Origin: Armatimonadota bacterium
Lineage (GTDB): Bacteria; Armatimonadota; Fimbriimonadia; Fimbriimonadales; Fimbriimonadaceae
Assembly: GCA_003516955.1 (NCBI GenBank)
Contig: DPBN01000007.1
Span: 1-7,178, forward strand
DNA length: 7,178 nt
Direction of reading: 5' to 3'
A model generated the notes under the pieces. It worked only from the letters and a program-made list of their open reading frames with translations, was not told the DNA's origin and ran no database searches. Below are positions 1 through 6,560 of the stretch, in pieces. The translations under genes were made by a program, and so were the position numbers. Positions within the stretch are counted from its first letter, which is position 1. Every line of letters starts with the position of its first letter.

Positions 1-50
1 GGAGTCTGAAGCACCGCCAACACGGAACAGATCCAGAGCCCGACGGCCAT
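1..50 (-). other. Possible 5' fragment of a divergent gene (very weak)
   Basis: On the minus strand an ATG at 50-48 opens a frame that stays open to the window edge and reads M-A-V-G-L-W-I-C-S-V-L-A-V-L-Q-T. This looks like the start of a signal peptide or membrane segment. There is no convincing Shine-Dalgarno sequence upstream and only 16 codons are visible, so chance is a real alternative. On the plus strand one frame stops at 7-9 (TGA), so the end of an upstream plus-strand gene is equally possible. I see no clear promoter in 1-105. Confidence 0.18.
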
Positions 51-105
51 CAACCATACGGGACGTTGGGAGCCCGCGAAAAGGGGCCACGAAGTGGGGA
101 GCACG

Positions 106-1026
106 ATGGGCAAGATCGTCGTCGTCGGCAGCGCCAACATCGACTACGTCTTTCGCGTGCGCCGCTGCCCCGAGGCGGGCGAAACCGTGCATGGCCTCGG
201 ATGGTCGGTGCATCCTGGCGGCAAGGGCGCCAACCAGGCCGTCGCGGCGGCCAAGCTCGGCGGCCGGGTCGTGTTCGTCGCCAAGGTGGGCCTCGACGCC
301 CAGACGGAGGCCATGCTCGAGAGCTACGTCCAGGCGGGCATCCATGCCGACACCATCCTGAGGACGCAGGCCCAGCCCACCGGAGCCGCGGCCATCTGGG
401 TTGACGAGGTGGGACAAAACCGGATCGTGGTCGTGGGCGGAGCAAACGGCGAGCTCACAGCCGACGAGGTTCGGCGGACGACCGACAACTTCGCCGACGC
501 CCAGATCGCGCTGTTCCAGCACGAGACGCCCGCCGAGACGGTCGAGAGCGCGATCCTGGGTTCACCCCCCTCTGTGCGCGTGATCCTGAATCCCGCGCCG
601 GCCCGGACGGTGCCCGACGCCGTTCTGGAGAGGCTCTGGCTCATCACGCCCAACGAATCCGAGGCCCAAGCGCTGACGGGCATTGCGCCCGACTCGGAAG
701 CCGCCTGCTCCGAGGCCGCGGAGTGGTTCCTCCGGCGCGGGGTGAGGAACGTGGCCATCACGCTCGGCGAGAGGGGGTGCTGGATTCAGGGCCAGGGCAA
801 ACCGGGGCTTCTCCTGCCCGCTCCCAAGGTCGATCCTGTGGACACCACCGCGGCCGGAGACGCCTTCAACGGAGCCTTGGCGGTGTTCCTCGCGGAGGGC
901 AGATCGCTGGAGGAGGCGGCGCGCTGGGCCAACCGCGCGGGCGCTCTCTCCACCACCCGACCGGGCGCCCAACCCAGCCTGCCAACCCGAGCGGAGCTGG
1001 AGGCCTACGCCCGCGAACCGGCCTAG
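106..1026 (+). CDS. rbsK: Ribokinase (PfkB-family sugar kinase)
   Basis: This cytosolic enzyme transfers phosphate from ATP to the 5-hydroxyl of D-ribose, giving ribose 5-phosphate for PRPP synthesis and the pentose phosphate pathway. The 306-residue product follows the ribokinase pattern throughout: GSANIDYV at residues 8-15, the glycine-rich sugar-binding PGGKGANQ at 37-44, QHETP at 138-142 (its Glu corresponds to a ribose-contacting residue in E. coli RbsK), NPAPAR at 162-167, TPNESEA at 181-187, and the anion-hole and catalytic motif DTTAAGD at 246-252 with Asp252 as the base. The C-terminal TRPGAQPS is also typical. Length is normal. I chose ATG 106 because it gives the usual compact N-terminus after GGGGAG (96-101, 4-nt gap). 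A GTG at 94 with AAGGGG 7 nt upstream would add four residues. The gene stands alone here, with no ribose transporter or repressor. Other PfkB sugar or nucleoside kinases are possible, but the motifs favour ribokinase. Confidence 0.93.
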   Translation: MGKIVVVGSANIDYVFRVRRCPEAGETVHGLGWSVHPGGKGANQAVAAAKLGGRVVFVAKVGLDAQTEAMLESYVQAGIHADTILRTQAQPTGAAAIWVDEVGQNRIVVVGGANGELTADEVRRTTDNFADAQIALFQHETPAETVESAILGSPPSVRVILNPAPARTVPDAVLERLWLITPNESEAQALTGIAPDSEAACSEAAEWFLRRGVRNVAITLGERGCWIQGQGKPGLLLPAPKVDPVDTTAAGDAFNGALAVFLAEGRSLEEAARWANRAGALSTTRPGAQPSLPTRAELEAYAREPA

Positions 1027-1931
1027 GCGTCCGAGGACGCCGGGGGGCCGAAGGGCTTCCAACAGGCAGCCGCCCGACCGGCCGCGGCCACGAGCGGAGG
1101 GGCCTCCGACCGGCAGCGATCGTCCGCATGGGGGCACCTCGGCGCGAAGACGCAGCCCTTCTCCGGCCTGCTTCCGATCTCCCCCATGCCCCCCGGCGGC
1201 AGCTGGCCCACACGCTCCATGGACGGCACCGAGTCCAGCAGCATCCTCGTGTACGGATGCCGAGGGCTCTCGAACAGCTCAGCCGACGCCCCCTCCTCCA
1301 CGATCCTTCCCAGGTAGAGGACAACGATCCGGTCGCAGAGGAAGCGAACCGTCGGGAGGTCGTGGGAGATGTACAGCACGGAGAATCCGAGCTTCCGTTG
1401 CTCGTCTCGAATCAGGTTCAAAATCTGCGACTGGATGCTCAGATCGAGCGCGGCGGTCGGCTCGTCGCAGATCAGCAGGTCCGGCCGGAGCGACAGCGCC
1501 CTGGCGATGGCCACTCTCTGCCGCTGGCCGCCGCTCAGCTCGTGCGGATAGCGGGAGCCGTGGCTCTCGTCCAGCCCGACCTCCCTGAGGAGGGCGCCAA
1601 CGTCCACGTGCTTGCGGTGGATGCGGGCCGGCTCGGCGACGCTCTGGGCAACCGTCCACCGCGGGTCGAGGCTCGCCGACGGGTCCTGCCACACCATGCC
1701 GAGGCCTTCGACCCCGCGAGGCGACCGGAATTCGATCGAGCCGGCGCTGGGTTTCTCGAGCCCAAGGATCGCCCGCGCGAGAGTCGTCTTTCCGCAACCC
1801 GACTCGCCCACGACGCCGACGGTCTCACCTCGACTTACGTTCAGCGTCACCGAGTCCAAGGCCCGATAGGACCCGCTTGGAACGGGAAAATCGACGGTGA
1901 GGTCGCGGACCACCAGGAGCGGCTCGCTCAC
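1023..1931 (-). CDS. ABC transporter ATP-binding protein, oligopeptide/dipeptide (OppF/DppF) type
   Basis: This 302-residue ATPase would power import of peptides or similar solutes from the cytosolic face of a membrane permease. It shows Walker A GESGCGKTT (42-50), Q-loop WQDPSASLDP (81-90), signature LSGGQRQR (132-139), Walker B LLICDE (152-157), D-loop ALD (161-163) and switch His190 in ISHD. The C-terminal oligopeptide-type extension follows, with RHPYT (224-228) and cysteines at 260, 266, 273 and 290. That cysteine pattern is conserved in the family and binds an Fe-S cluster in some members. The stretch between Walker A and the Q-loop is roughly ten residues shorter than I expect for OppF. 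The start is GTG 1931, whose GTGA overlaps the nadK stop by 4 nt; GGGAG at 1940-1944 gives an 8-nt gap. No permease, substrate-binding protein or second ATPase is in the window, so the substrate cannot be named. Last gene of the minus-strand cluster. Confidence 0.92.
   Translation of the reverse strand: MSEPLLVVRDLTVDFPVPSGSYRALDSVTLNVSRGETVGVVGESGCGKTTLARAILGLEKPSAGSIEFRSPRGVEGLGMVWQDPSASLDPRWTVAQSVAEPARIHRKHVDVGALLREVGLDESHGSRYPHELSGGQRQRVAIARALSLRPDLLICDEPTAALDLSIQSQILNLIRDEQRKLGFSVLYISHDLPTVRFLCDRIVVLYLGRIVEEGASAELFESPRHPYTRMLLDSVPSMERVGQLPPGGMGEIGSRPEKGCVFAPRCPHADDRCRSEAPPLVAAAGRAAACWKPFGPPASSDA
1026..1041. terminator. Inverted repeat at the convergent gene ends (possible bidirectional terminator)
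   Basis: GGCGTCC (1026-1032) and GGACGCC (1035-1041) are perfect complements separated by GA, best folded as a 6-bp stem with a CGAG loop. The repeat lies directly after the rbsK stop and covers the last codons of the ABC gene on the other strand. GCCTAGGC (1021-1028), a palindrome holding both stop codons, overlaps it. There is no T-run on either side (G-rich to the right), so it is not a classical intrinsic terminator. In GC-rich DNA such a stem can also arise by chance. Confidence 0.3.
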
Positions 1932-2791
1932 GTCTCCTTCTCCCGCCAGATGCTGTGGCTCCAGAACAGCAGGGCGTTCAGCTTGCGCACGAAGTCGCGG
2001 GAGTCGATGCGGACCAGCTTCGTGGTGCGGGCCGATCGGGTCACGCGCACGCAGTCCCCCATCAGGATGTGCATCCTGGTGCGGCCGTCGGTGGTCAGGA
2101 CCGCGTCGCCCCGGGAGACGACGTTCAGCTCCACCACCGCCTCCGGCCGGAAGACCAGCGACCGGCTGCTGAGGCTGTGGGGCGCCAAAGCCGTCATCAC
2201 GAAGGCGTTGACGCTCGGGTCGACGATCGGGCCGCCGGCAGAGAGGTTGTACGCGGTGGATCCGGTCGGGGTGGCCAGAAGCACGCCATCCGCCGGGTAG
2301 CTGGTCATCTTCTCCCCGTCGACGACCACCCGGAAGACCATCATGCGGTCGGTCGCGGAGCGCTGCACGACCACCTCGTTGAGGGCGTGGAAGGAGGCGA
2401 TGGCCTGGCCGCCGCGGACGAGGTCGGCCTGCAGCATCATCCGCTCCTCGATCTCCAGCTCGCCCCGGGAGAACGCCTCGATCGCCTGCTCCACCTGGGT
2501 GGGATGGCACTGCGTGACGAAGCCGAACGTGCCGTAGGCCACCCCGAGAATCGGCGTGCCGTGCGCGCTGCAGATCTCGGCGGCCTTGATCAGCGTGCCG
2601 TCGCCCCCGAAGGAGACCATCAGGTCCGCCCTTCCTAGCTCGGGTACGTCGAGCCTCGGGCAAGGGATCAGGTGCGCCGAGTCCCCCTCGACCGCCAGCT
2701 CGTGCCCCTGCGAAGCGAGCCTCTGGCACAGCTCCTGCGCCGCGGCGATCGCGTCTTCCCGGCCCGGATTCGCGACGAGGTGGATTCTCAC
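1928..2791 (-). CDS. nadK: NAD kinase (ATP/polyphosphate-dependent NAD kinase family)
   Basis: This enzyme phosphorylates NAD to NADP in the cytosol and sets the supply of NADPH for biosynthesis. The 287-residue product has the family hallmarks in order: FGGDGT (61-66) in the phosphate-binding domain, GVAYGTFGFVT (83-93), LNEVVV with Asn138-Glu139 (the NE/D motif that contacts the substrate), and DGVLLATPTGSTAYNLSAGGP (168-188), the all-beta domain signature. The length is normal for a bacterial NadK. One oddity is Ala85: the usual form of that motif is G(I/V)NxGxLGF, with Asn at this place. The start is GTG 2791, 7 nt after the stop of the TPR gene, with only a weak purine stretch (GGGGTAGG, reaching into that stop) as ribosome site. 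Its own stop overlaps the next gene's start (GTGA). Both junctions imply co-transcription and probably translational coupling. Confidence 0.95.
   Translation of the reverse strand: MRIHLVANPGREDAIAAAQELCQRLASQGHELAVEGDSAHLIPCPRLDVPELGRADLMVSFGGDGTLIKAAEICSAHGTPILGVAYGTFGFVTQCHPTQVEQAIEAFSRGELEIEERMMLQADLVRGGQAIASFHALNEVVVQRSATDRMMVFRVVVDGEKMTSYPADGVLLATPTGSTAYNLSAGGPIVDPSVNAFVMTALAPHSLSSRSLVFRPEAVVELNVVSRGDAVLTTDGRTRMHILMGDCVRVTRSARTTKLVRIDSRDFVRKLNALLFWSHSIWREKET
1940..1944 (-). promoter_or_regulatory. Ribosome binding site of the ABC ATPase gene
   Basis: GGGAG read on the minus strand lies inside the final codons of nadK, 8 nt before the GTG at 1931. A second purine run, AAGGAG (1934-1939), is only 2 nt from the GTG and too close to be the main site. 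The site supports GTG 1931 as the start despite the 4-nt overlap with nadK. Confidence 0.55.
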
Positions 2792-2798
2792 CCAGGAC

Positions 2799-4265
2799 CT
2801 ACCCCGACTCTCGCAACCTCTTGAGATTCTTCTGAATCTCCGGGTTGCTCGGATCGTTCTTCAAAGCCTGCTGCAGGGTGCGGATCGCGTCCGCCTTTCG
2901 GTTGAGGCGCTCGTAGACGATCGCAAGGTTGATGGCGGCGGGCGAGAACTTGGGATTGGCCGCCAAGGCGCTCGCGAACGCCTGCCGAGCCGGCTCCAGC
3001 TGGGAACGCCCGAGGTGGTAGAGGCCGATCCCGTTCCACGCATCCGCGGACTTCGGATTCTCCTTCAGCACCAGCTCGTACTGCGCCTTGGCGCCGTCGG
3101 CGTCCCCATCCTGCCAGAGGACGTTGGCCAGGTTCAGCCGGATGAGCCACTGCTTCGGGTTCGCCTTGAGCACCTCGCGCCACTGCGCCGCGGCCTCCTT
3201 GCGGTCCCCGAGCTTCAGGCACGCTGCCGCCAGGTTCAGCTTCGCCTGGGTGCTGGAGGGGTTGAGGCCCACAAGCTTCTGGAAGATGGTGCGAGCCTGA
3301 TCGTACTGTCCGCGCCTGTAGTGCAGCAGGCCAAGGTTGTTCAGGGCGTCGAGGTCGTTCGGGTTGAGCTCCAGTGCGCGCTCGTAGGCTGCGGTGGCTC
3401 CGTCGCGATTGTTGCTCTGAGCGCGCAGCACGCCGAGGTTGAACCAGAACGCGGGGCGGTCCGCCAGCTGCTCCTGGAGCGACTCGTAGATCGCCAGCGC
3501 TTCCTTCCGTCGGTTGAGTCTGGTGTACGCGTCGGCCAGCGCGATCCGGAGGTCGCTGTTCTTCGGCTCCAGCTTCAGCGCCTGCTCGAGGAACGGCACC
3601 GCCGCCGGTGTCTGCTGAGCCCGGATCAGGGCGAAGCCCGCGTTCTTCAGGAACACGGCGGTCGTCGGCGAGAGGTTCGCGGCCTTCACGAACGCTTCGG
3701 CCGACTTGAGGTTGTCCCCCAGGGCCTCGTAGGCCACGCCGAGGTTGTTGTGCACGTACGGGTCGTTCGGCCGAATGGCCGCGGCCCTTGAGAACGCCTC
3801 CACGGCGCCCTTCGGGTCCTTCCTCTTCAGTCGGACGTTGCCGAGGTTGTACCAAGGGTCGAAGAGCGAGGGGCTCGCCGCAACGATCTTGGCGTAGACC
3901 TTCTCCGCGGCCTCCAAGTTCCCCGACTCGGTGTACGCCGCGCCGAGGTTGTTCGCGACCTCCAGGTCGTTCGGGCGCGCCTTGTTGGCCTGCTCCAAGA
4001 GGGGCACAGCATCCTTCGCGCGGTTGGAGCGGAGGTACAGAAAGCCCAGCCACGCCTGCACGTCCACGTTGTCCGGAGCACGCTCCCGGAGCTTCTCAAA
4101 CGCTTGGACCGCGTCCTCCAACTTCCCGGCCTTGTAGAGAGCCGCCGCATCCACCACCCCCTTCTGGATCTCCTCCGGACCCTGCGCCCATGCCGGCACA
4201 ACAGCCGCCGCAAGCGCGAGAGCCACGAACCACCGCAAGACGACCGAAGCGAATCCCTTGGCCAT
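2799..4265 (-). CDS. Exported tetratricopeptide-repeat (TPR) protein
   Basis: The product is 488 residues long. Residues 1-27 are a Sec-type signal peptide (basic MAKGF and R11, a hydrophobic core, then PAWA before Q28), so the protein should act outside the cytoplasmic membrane. Residues 35-476 are thirteen TPR motifs of exactly 34 residues with no insertion between them, followed by a short basic tail (IQKNLKRLRESG). TPR solenoids bind other proteins or peptides; no catalytic domain is present and the partner cannot be told from the sequence. I chose ATG 4265 because GGGAGG sits 8 nt upstream and the signal peptide starts properly; an in-frame TTG at 4286 would add a poor, unlikely leader. 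The gene starts 21 nt after purL and ends 7 nt before nadK, so it is embedded in the operon. No lipobox is seen. Confidence is high for the fold and export, low for any cellular role. Confidence 0.92.
   Translation of the reverse strand: MAKGFASVVLRWFVALALAAAVVPAWAQGPEEIQKGVVDAAALYKAGKLEDAVQAFEKLRERAPDNVDVQAWLGFLYLRSNRAKDAVPLLEQANKARPNDLEVANNLGAAYTESGNLEAAEKVYAKIVAASPSLFDPWYNLGNVRLKRKDPKGAVEAFSRAAAIRPNDPYVHNNLGVAYEALGDNLKSAEAFVKAANLSPTTAVFLKNAGFALIRAQQTPAAVPFLEQALKLEPKNSDLRIALADAYTRLNRRKEALAIYESLQEQLADRPAFWFNLGVLRAQSNNRDGATAAYERALELNPNDLDALNNLGLLHYRRGQYDQARTIFQKLVGLNPSSTQAKLNLAAACLKLGDRKEAAAQWREVLKANPKQWLIRLNLANVLWQDGDADGAKAQYELVLKENPKSADAWNGIGLYHLGRSQLEPARQAFASALAANPKFSPAAINLAIVYERLNRKADAIRTLQQALKNDPSNPEIQKNLKRLRESG
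2838..4163 (-). repeat. Thirteen tandem 102-bp units encoding 34-residue TPR motifs
   Basis: The region divides into thirteen units of 102 bases without any gap. At protein level each unit carries an NLG- or NLA-like element near its start, a small residue near position 20 and Pro near position 30 (for example residues 103-136, 273-306 and 307-340). At DNA level the word GCCGAGGTT or GCCAAGGTT (plus strand) recurs in phase at 3330, 3432, 3738, 3840 and 3942, all separated by multiples of 102. The units are otherwise diverged in sequence, so the array looks old rather than recently expanded. Confidence 0.9.
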
Positions 4266-4273
4266 GATGCACG

Positions 4274-4279
4274 CCTCCC
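4274..4279 (-). promoter_or_regulatory. Ribosome binding site of the TPR gene
   Basis: GGGAGG on the minus strand lies 8 nt before ATG 4265, inside the 21-nt purL-TPR gap. It is among the best Shine-Dalgarno matches in the window and decides the start against the upstream in-frame TTG at 4286. Confidence 0.75.
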
Positions 4280-4286
4280 GACCCAA

Positions 4287-6560
4287 CTATACCGAGCCTT
4301 TCGGGTCGTCCATCAGCAGGCTCGGCAACGAGCCGTGGTAGGCCTCGGACAGTTCGGCGACCGTGGCGCAGACGCGCTCCCGACCCTCGACGCGCACCAA
4401 CACGGTCTCCGGCAGACCGAACGATCCGATCCTCCTGCACCGAAGGCCGGCAGCCTCCGTAGCGCTCTTCAGCTCGGACTCCTTGTCCGCAGATACCCCG
4501 ACGAGCACCCTGCCCGGCCACTCGCCAAACAGGGCGGCGACGTCCGGAAGCCCTTCCGAGGGTACGTCCGCCTCGATCCCACGCTCGCCCGAGATGGCGA
4601 CCTCGGCCAGCGCCACGGCAAGGCCACCCTCGCTGCAGTCGTGCGCGCTCAGAATCGTCCGCGAGTGCGCCAGATCGGCCAGCAGCCGGCAGAGCCGCTT
4701 TTCGGCCTCGAGGTCCGGAGCCACCGGCACCCCGTCCTCCAGGCCCATCACCGTGGCCAGGAACTCCGACGCCCCCAGACCCATCTGCGGACCGAGGTCC
4801 ACCGGGTAGTCGATCAGCCAGAGCCCGCACGCAGCCTTGGGCGCCATCCGGAGCGCGGCGTCGCGGTCCTCCAGAATGCCAAGCATCCCGATGACCGGCG
4901 TCGGAAGCACCTCTCCAAGGTCGCTCTCGTTGTAGAAGCTGACGTTGCCGCTGATCACAGGCGTGTCCAGCGTATCGCAAGCCTCGGCAATCCCTCGGAC
5001 GGCCTCGCTGAACTGCCAGAACACGTGCGGCCGCTGCGGGTTGCCGAAGTTGAGCCCGTCGGTGACGGCCACCGGGAGCGCTCCGGCGCACGCCACGTTG
5101 CGAGCGGCCTCGGCGACCGCCAGCTGGCCCCCCGCGCGAGGATGCAGGTACGTTTGCAGGCCGTTGCCGTCCGTCTTCAGCGCGATCGCCTTCCGCGTGC
5201 CCCTCGGGGCGATCACCGCCGCGTCGCCCCCGCCGGGCAGCACCGCTGTCTGCGTCTGAACCTGCTGATCGTACTGCTCGAAGACCCAACGCTTGCTCGC
5301 GATGTTCGGAGAAGCCAGCAGCCGGCGCAAGGCCTGGTCGGGGTCCGCGGATTCATACCCCTGCGGGCGGAAGCGGAGAGCCCGCTCGTGGTACTCGGGC
5401 ACCTGCAAGGGCGCTTGGTACGTCGGGCATGCGTCGGTCAGAAGTTTGGGGTCCAATCTCGCTTCGACCTTGCCCCCGCGGAGGACCGTGACCAGCCCGT
5501 CGTCCGTGACCTCTCCGATCACGACGCCGTGCACGCCCCACTTGCGGAACACGCGGAGCACCTCCTCCTCTCTCCCCCGCTCCACGACGGCGAGCATCCG
5601 CTCCTGGCTCTCGCTGAGCATCAGCTCGTAGGCGGTCATGTCCGGTTCGCGCATCGGAACGAGGTCCAGATCGACCCTCATGCCGACCCCGCCCTTGCTG
5701 GACATCTCGACGGTGCTGCAGGTCAGACCGGCCGCACCCATGTCCTGGATCGCCACGATGGCTCCAGTGCGGAGCGCCTCCAAGGTCGCCTCGATGAGCA
5801 GCTTCTCGGCGAGAGGATCCCCGATCTGCACGTTCGGGCGCTTCGCGTCGTTGTCCTCTCCGAGCGCGTCGCTCGCGAAGGTCGCGCCGTGGATGCCGTC
5901 CTTCCCGGTCGCCGACCCGAGATACACGACCGGATTGCCGACGCCCTTGGCCGCCGCCGTGGCGATCTCCTCCTTCCGAAGGATGCCCACGCACATCGCG
6001 TTGACGAGGGGATTGCCGCTGTACCTGGGGTGGAAGGCAACCTCGCCCGCGACGGTCGGCACGCCGACGCAGTTGCCGTAGCCTGCGATCCCCGCGACCA
6101 CGTGCTCGAACAGGTAGCGGTTCCGCGCCACCGTCTCCGGAGCCTCGCGGTCTCCGCCGATCGTGCCGAAGCGCAGCGAGTTGAGCGAGGCGATCGGGCG
6201 GGCTCCCATCGTCAGGATGTCGCGAATGATGCCTCCGACGCCCGTCGCCGCTCCTTGGTAGGGCTCGACCGCGGAGGGATGGTTGTGCGACTCGATCTTC
6301 ATCGTGACCGCCAAGCCATCCCCGAGATCCACGATTCCGGCGTTCTCGAGCCCCTCACCCTCCAGCGCCTCACGGTATTTCTTGAACAGGGCGAGCACCG
6401 GGCGGGAGTACTTGTAGCCGCAGTGCTCGCTCCACATCACGGCGAACATCCCCAGCTCCGTATAGGTCGGCTCCCTTCCGTGAAGCTTGACGAGAAGGGC
6501 GTACTCCTCGTCCGTCAAGCCCATGGAGGTGTACACTTCCGGGGTGATGCGGGGCTCCAT
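4287..6560 (-). CDS. purL: Phosphoribosylformylglycinamidine synthase subunit PurL (small form)
   Basis: PurL converts FGAR, ATP and ammonia (from glutamine through PurQ) to FGAM, the fourth step of de novo purine synthesis. The 757-residue product matches the small PurL that works in a complex with PurS and PurQ (B. subtilis PurL is about 740). Visible motifs are MWSEHCGYK with catalytic His46, ESHNHPSAVEPYQGAATG (from residue 90), DGIHGATFAS, IQDMGAAGL, SESQERML, LNFGNP, SGNVSFYNES and SAHDCSEGG (about 638-646). Both AIR-synthetase-like halves are complete. ATG 6560 is preferred because ITPEVY, in front of MGLTDEEY, fits the family's N-terminus; ATG 6524 is the alternative. No Shine-Dalgarno sequence stands at a useful distance before 6560, and a TATAAT lies 7 nt upstream. 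Two small deviations: Gly48 where Ser is usual, and EGEGLENAG (67-75) where the family has a GPGENAG-like loop. purS and purQ are not in the window. First gene of the minus-strand cluster. Confidence 0.97.
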   Translation of the reverse strand: MEPRITPEVYTSMGLTDEEYALLVKLHGREPTYTELGMFAVMWSEHCGYKYSRPVLALFKKYREALEGEGLENAGIVDLGDGLAVTMKIESHNHPSAVEPYQGAATGVGGIIRDILTMGARPIASLNSLRFGTIGGDREAPETVARNRYLFEHVVAGIAGYGNCVGVPTVAGEVAFHPRYSGNPLVNAMCVGILRKEEIATAAAKGVGNPVVYLGSATGKDGIHGATFASDALGEDNDAKRPNVQIGDPLAEKLLIEATLEALRTGAIVAIQDMGAAGLTCSTVEMSSKGGVGMRVDLDLVPMREPDMTAYELMLSESQERMLAVVERGREEEVLRVFRKWGVHGVVIGEVTDDGLVTVLRGGKVEARLDPKLLTDACPTYQAPLQVPEYHERALRFRPQGYESADPDQALRRLLASPNIASKRWVFEQYDQQVQTQTAVLPGGGDAAVIAPRGTRKAIALKTDGNGLQTYLHPRAGGQLAVAEAARNVACAGALPVAVTDGLNFGNPQRPHVFWQFSEAVRGIAEACDTLDTPVISGNVSFYNESDLGEVLPTPVIGMLGILEDRDAALRMAPKAACGLWLIDYPVDLGPQMGLGASEFLATVMGLEDGVPVAPDLEAEKRLCRLLADLAHSRTILSAHDCSEGGLAVALAEVAISGERGIEADVPSEGLPDVAALFGEWPGRVLVGVSADKESELKSATEAAGLRCRRIGSFGLPETVLVRVEGRERVCATVAELSEAYHGSLPSLLMDDPKGSV

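Noticed and set aside
723..2300. A 525-codon plus-strand open frame across the end of rbsK, the ABC gene and part of nadK
   Set aside because: It crosses three well-supported genes out of frame and shows no recognisable domain; a GC-driven shadow.
1932..2729. An upstream extension of the ABC ATPase frame that would make a 568-residue protein
   Set aside because: The extension runs out of frame through nadK and has low-complexity Arg/Gly text. The ABC domain begins normally at GTG 1931 with a ribosome site.
2556..3791. A 411-codon plus-strand open frame opposite the TPR gene, with leucine- and valine-rich periodic text
   Set aside because: Its apparent repeats are the antisense image of the 102-base TPR units, so the periodicity is inherited from the real gene.
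2838..4163. The 102-base periodic region as a CRISPR or satellite-type repeat
   Set aside because: The units are in frame, diverged and encode TPR helices; there are no short identical repeats with unique spacers.
6487..6492. TTGACG as a -35 box for the lipoprotein gene
   Set aside because: No TATAAT-like hexamer occurs 16-18 nt downstream (17-nt spacing gives GTCCGT), and the next candidate, TACACT at 6532, is 39 nt away.
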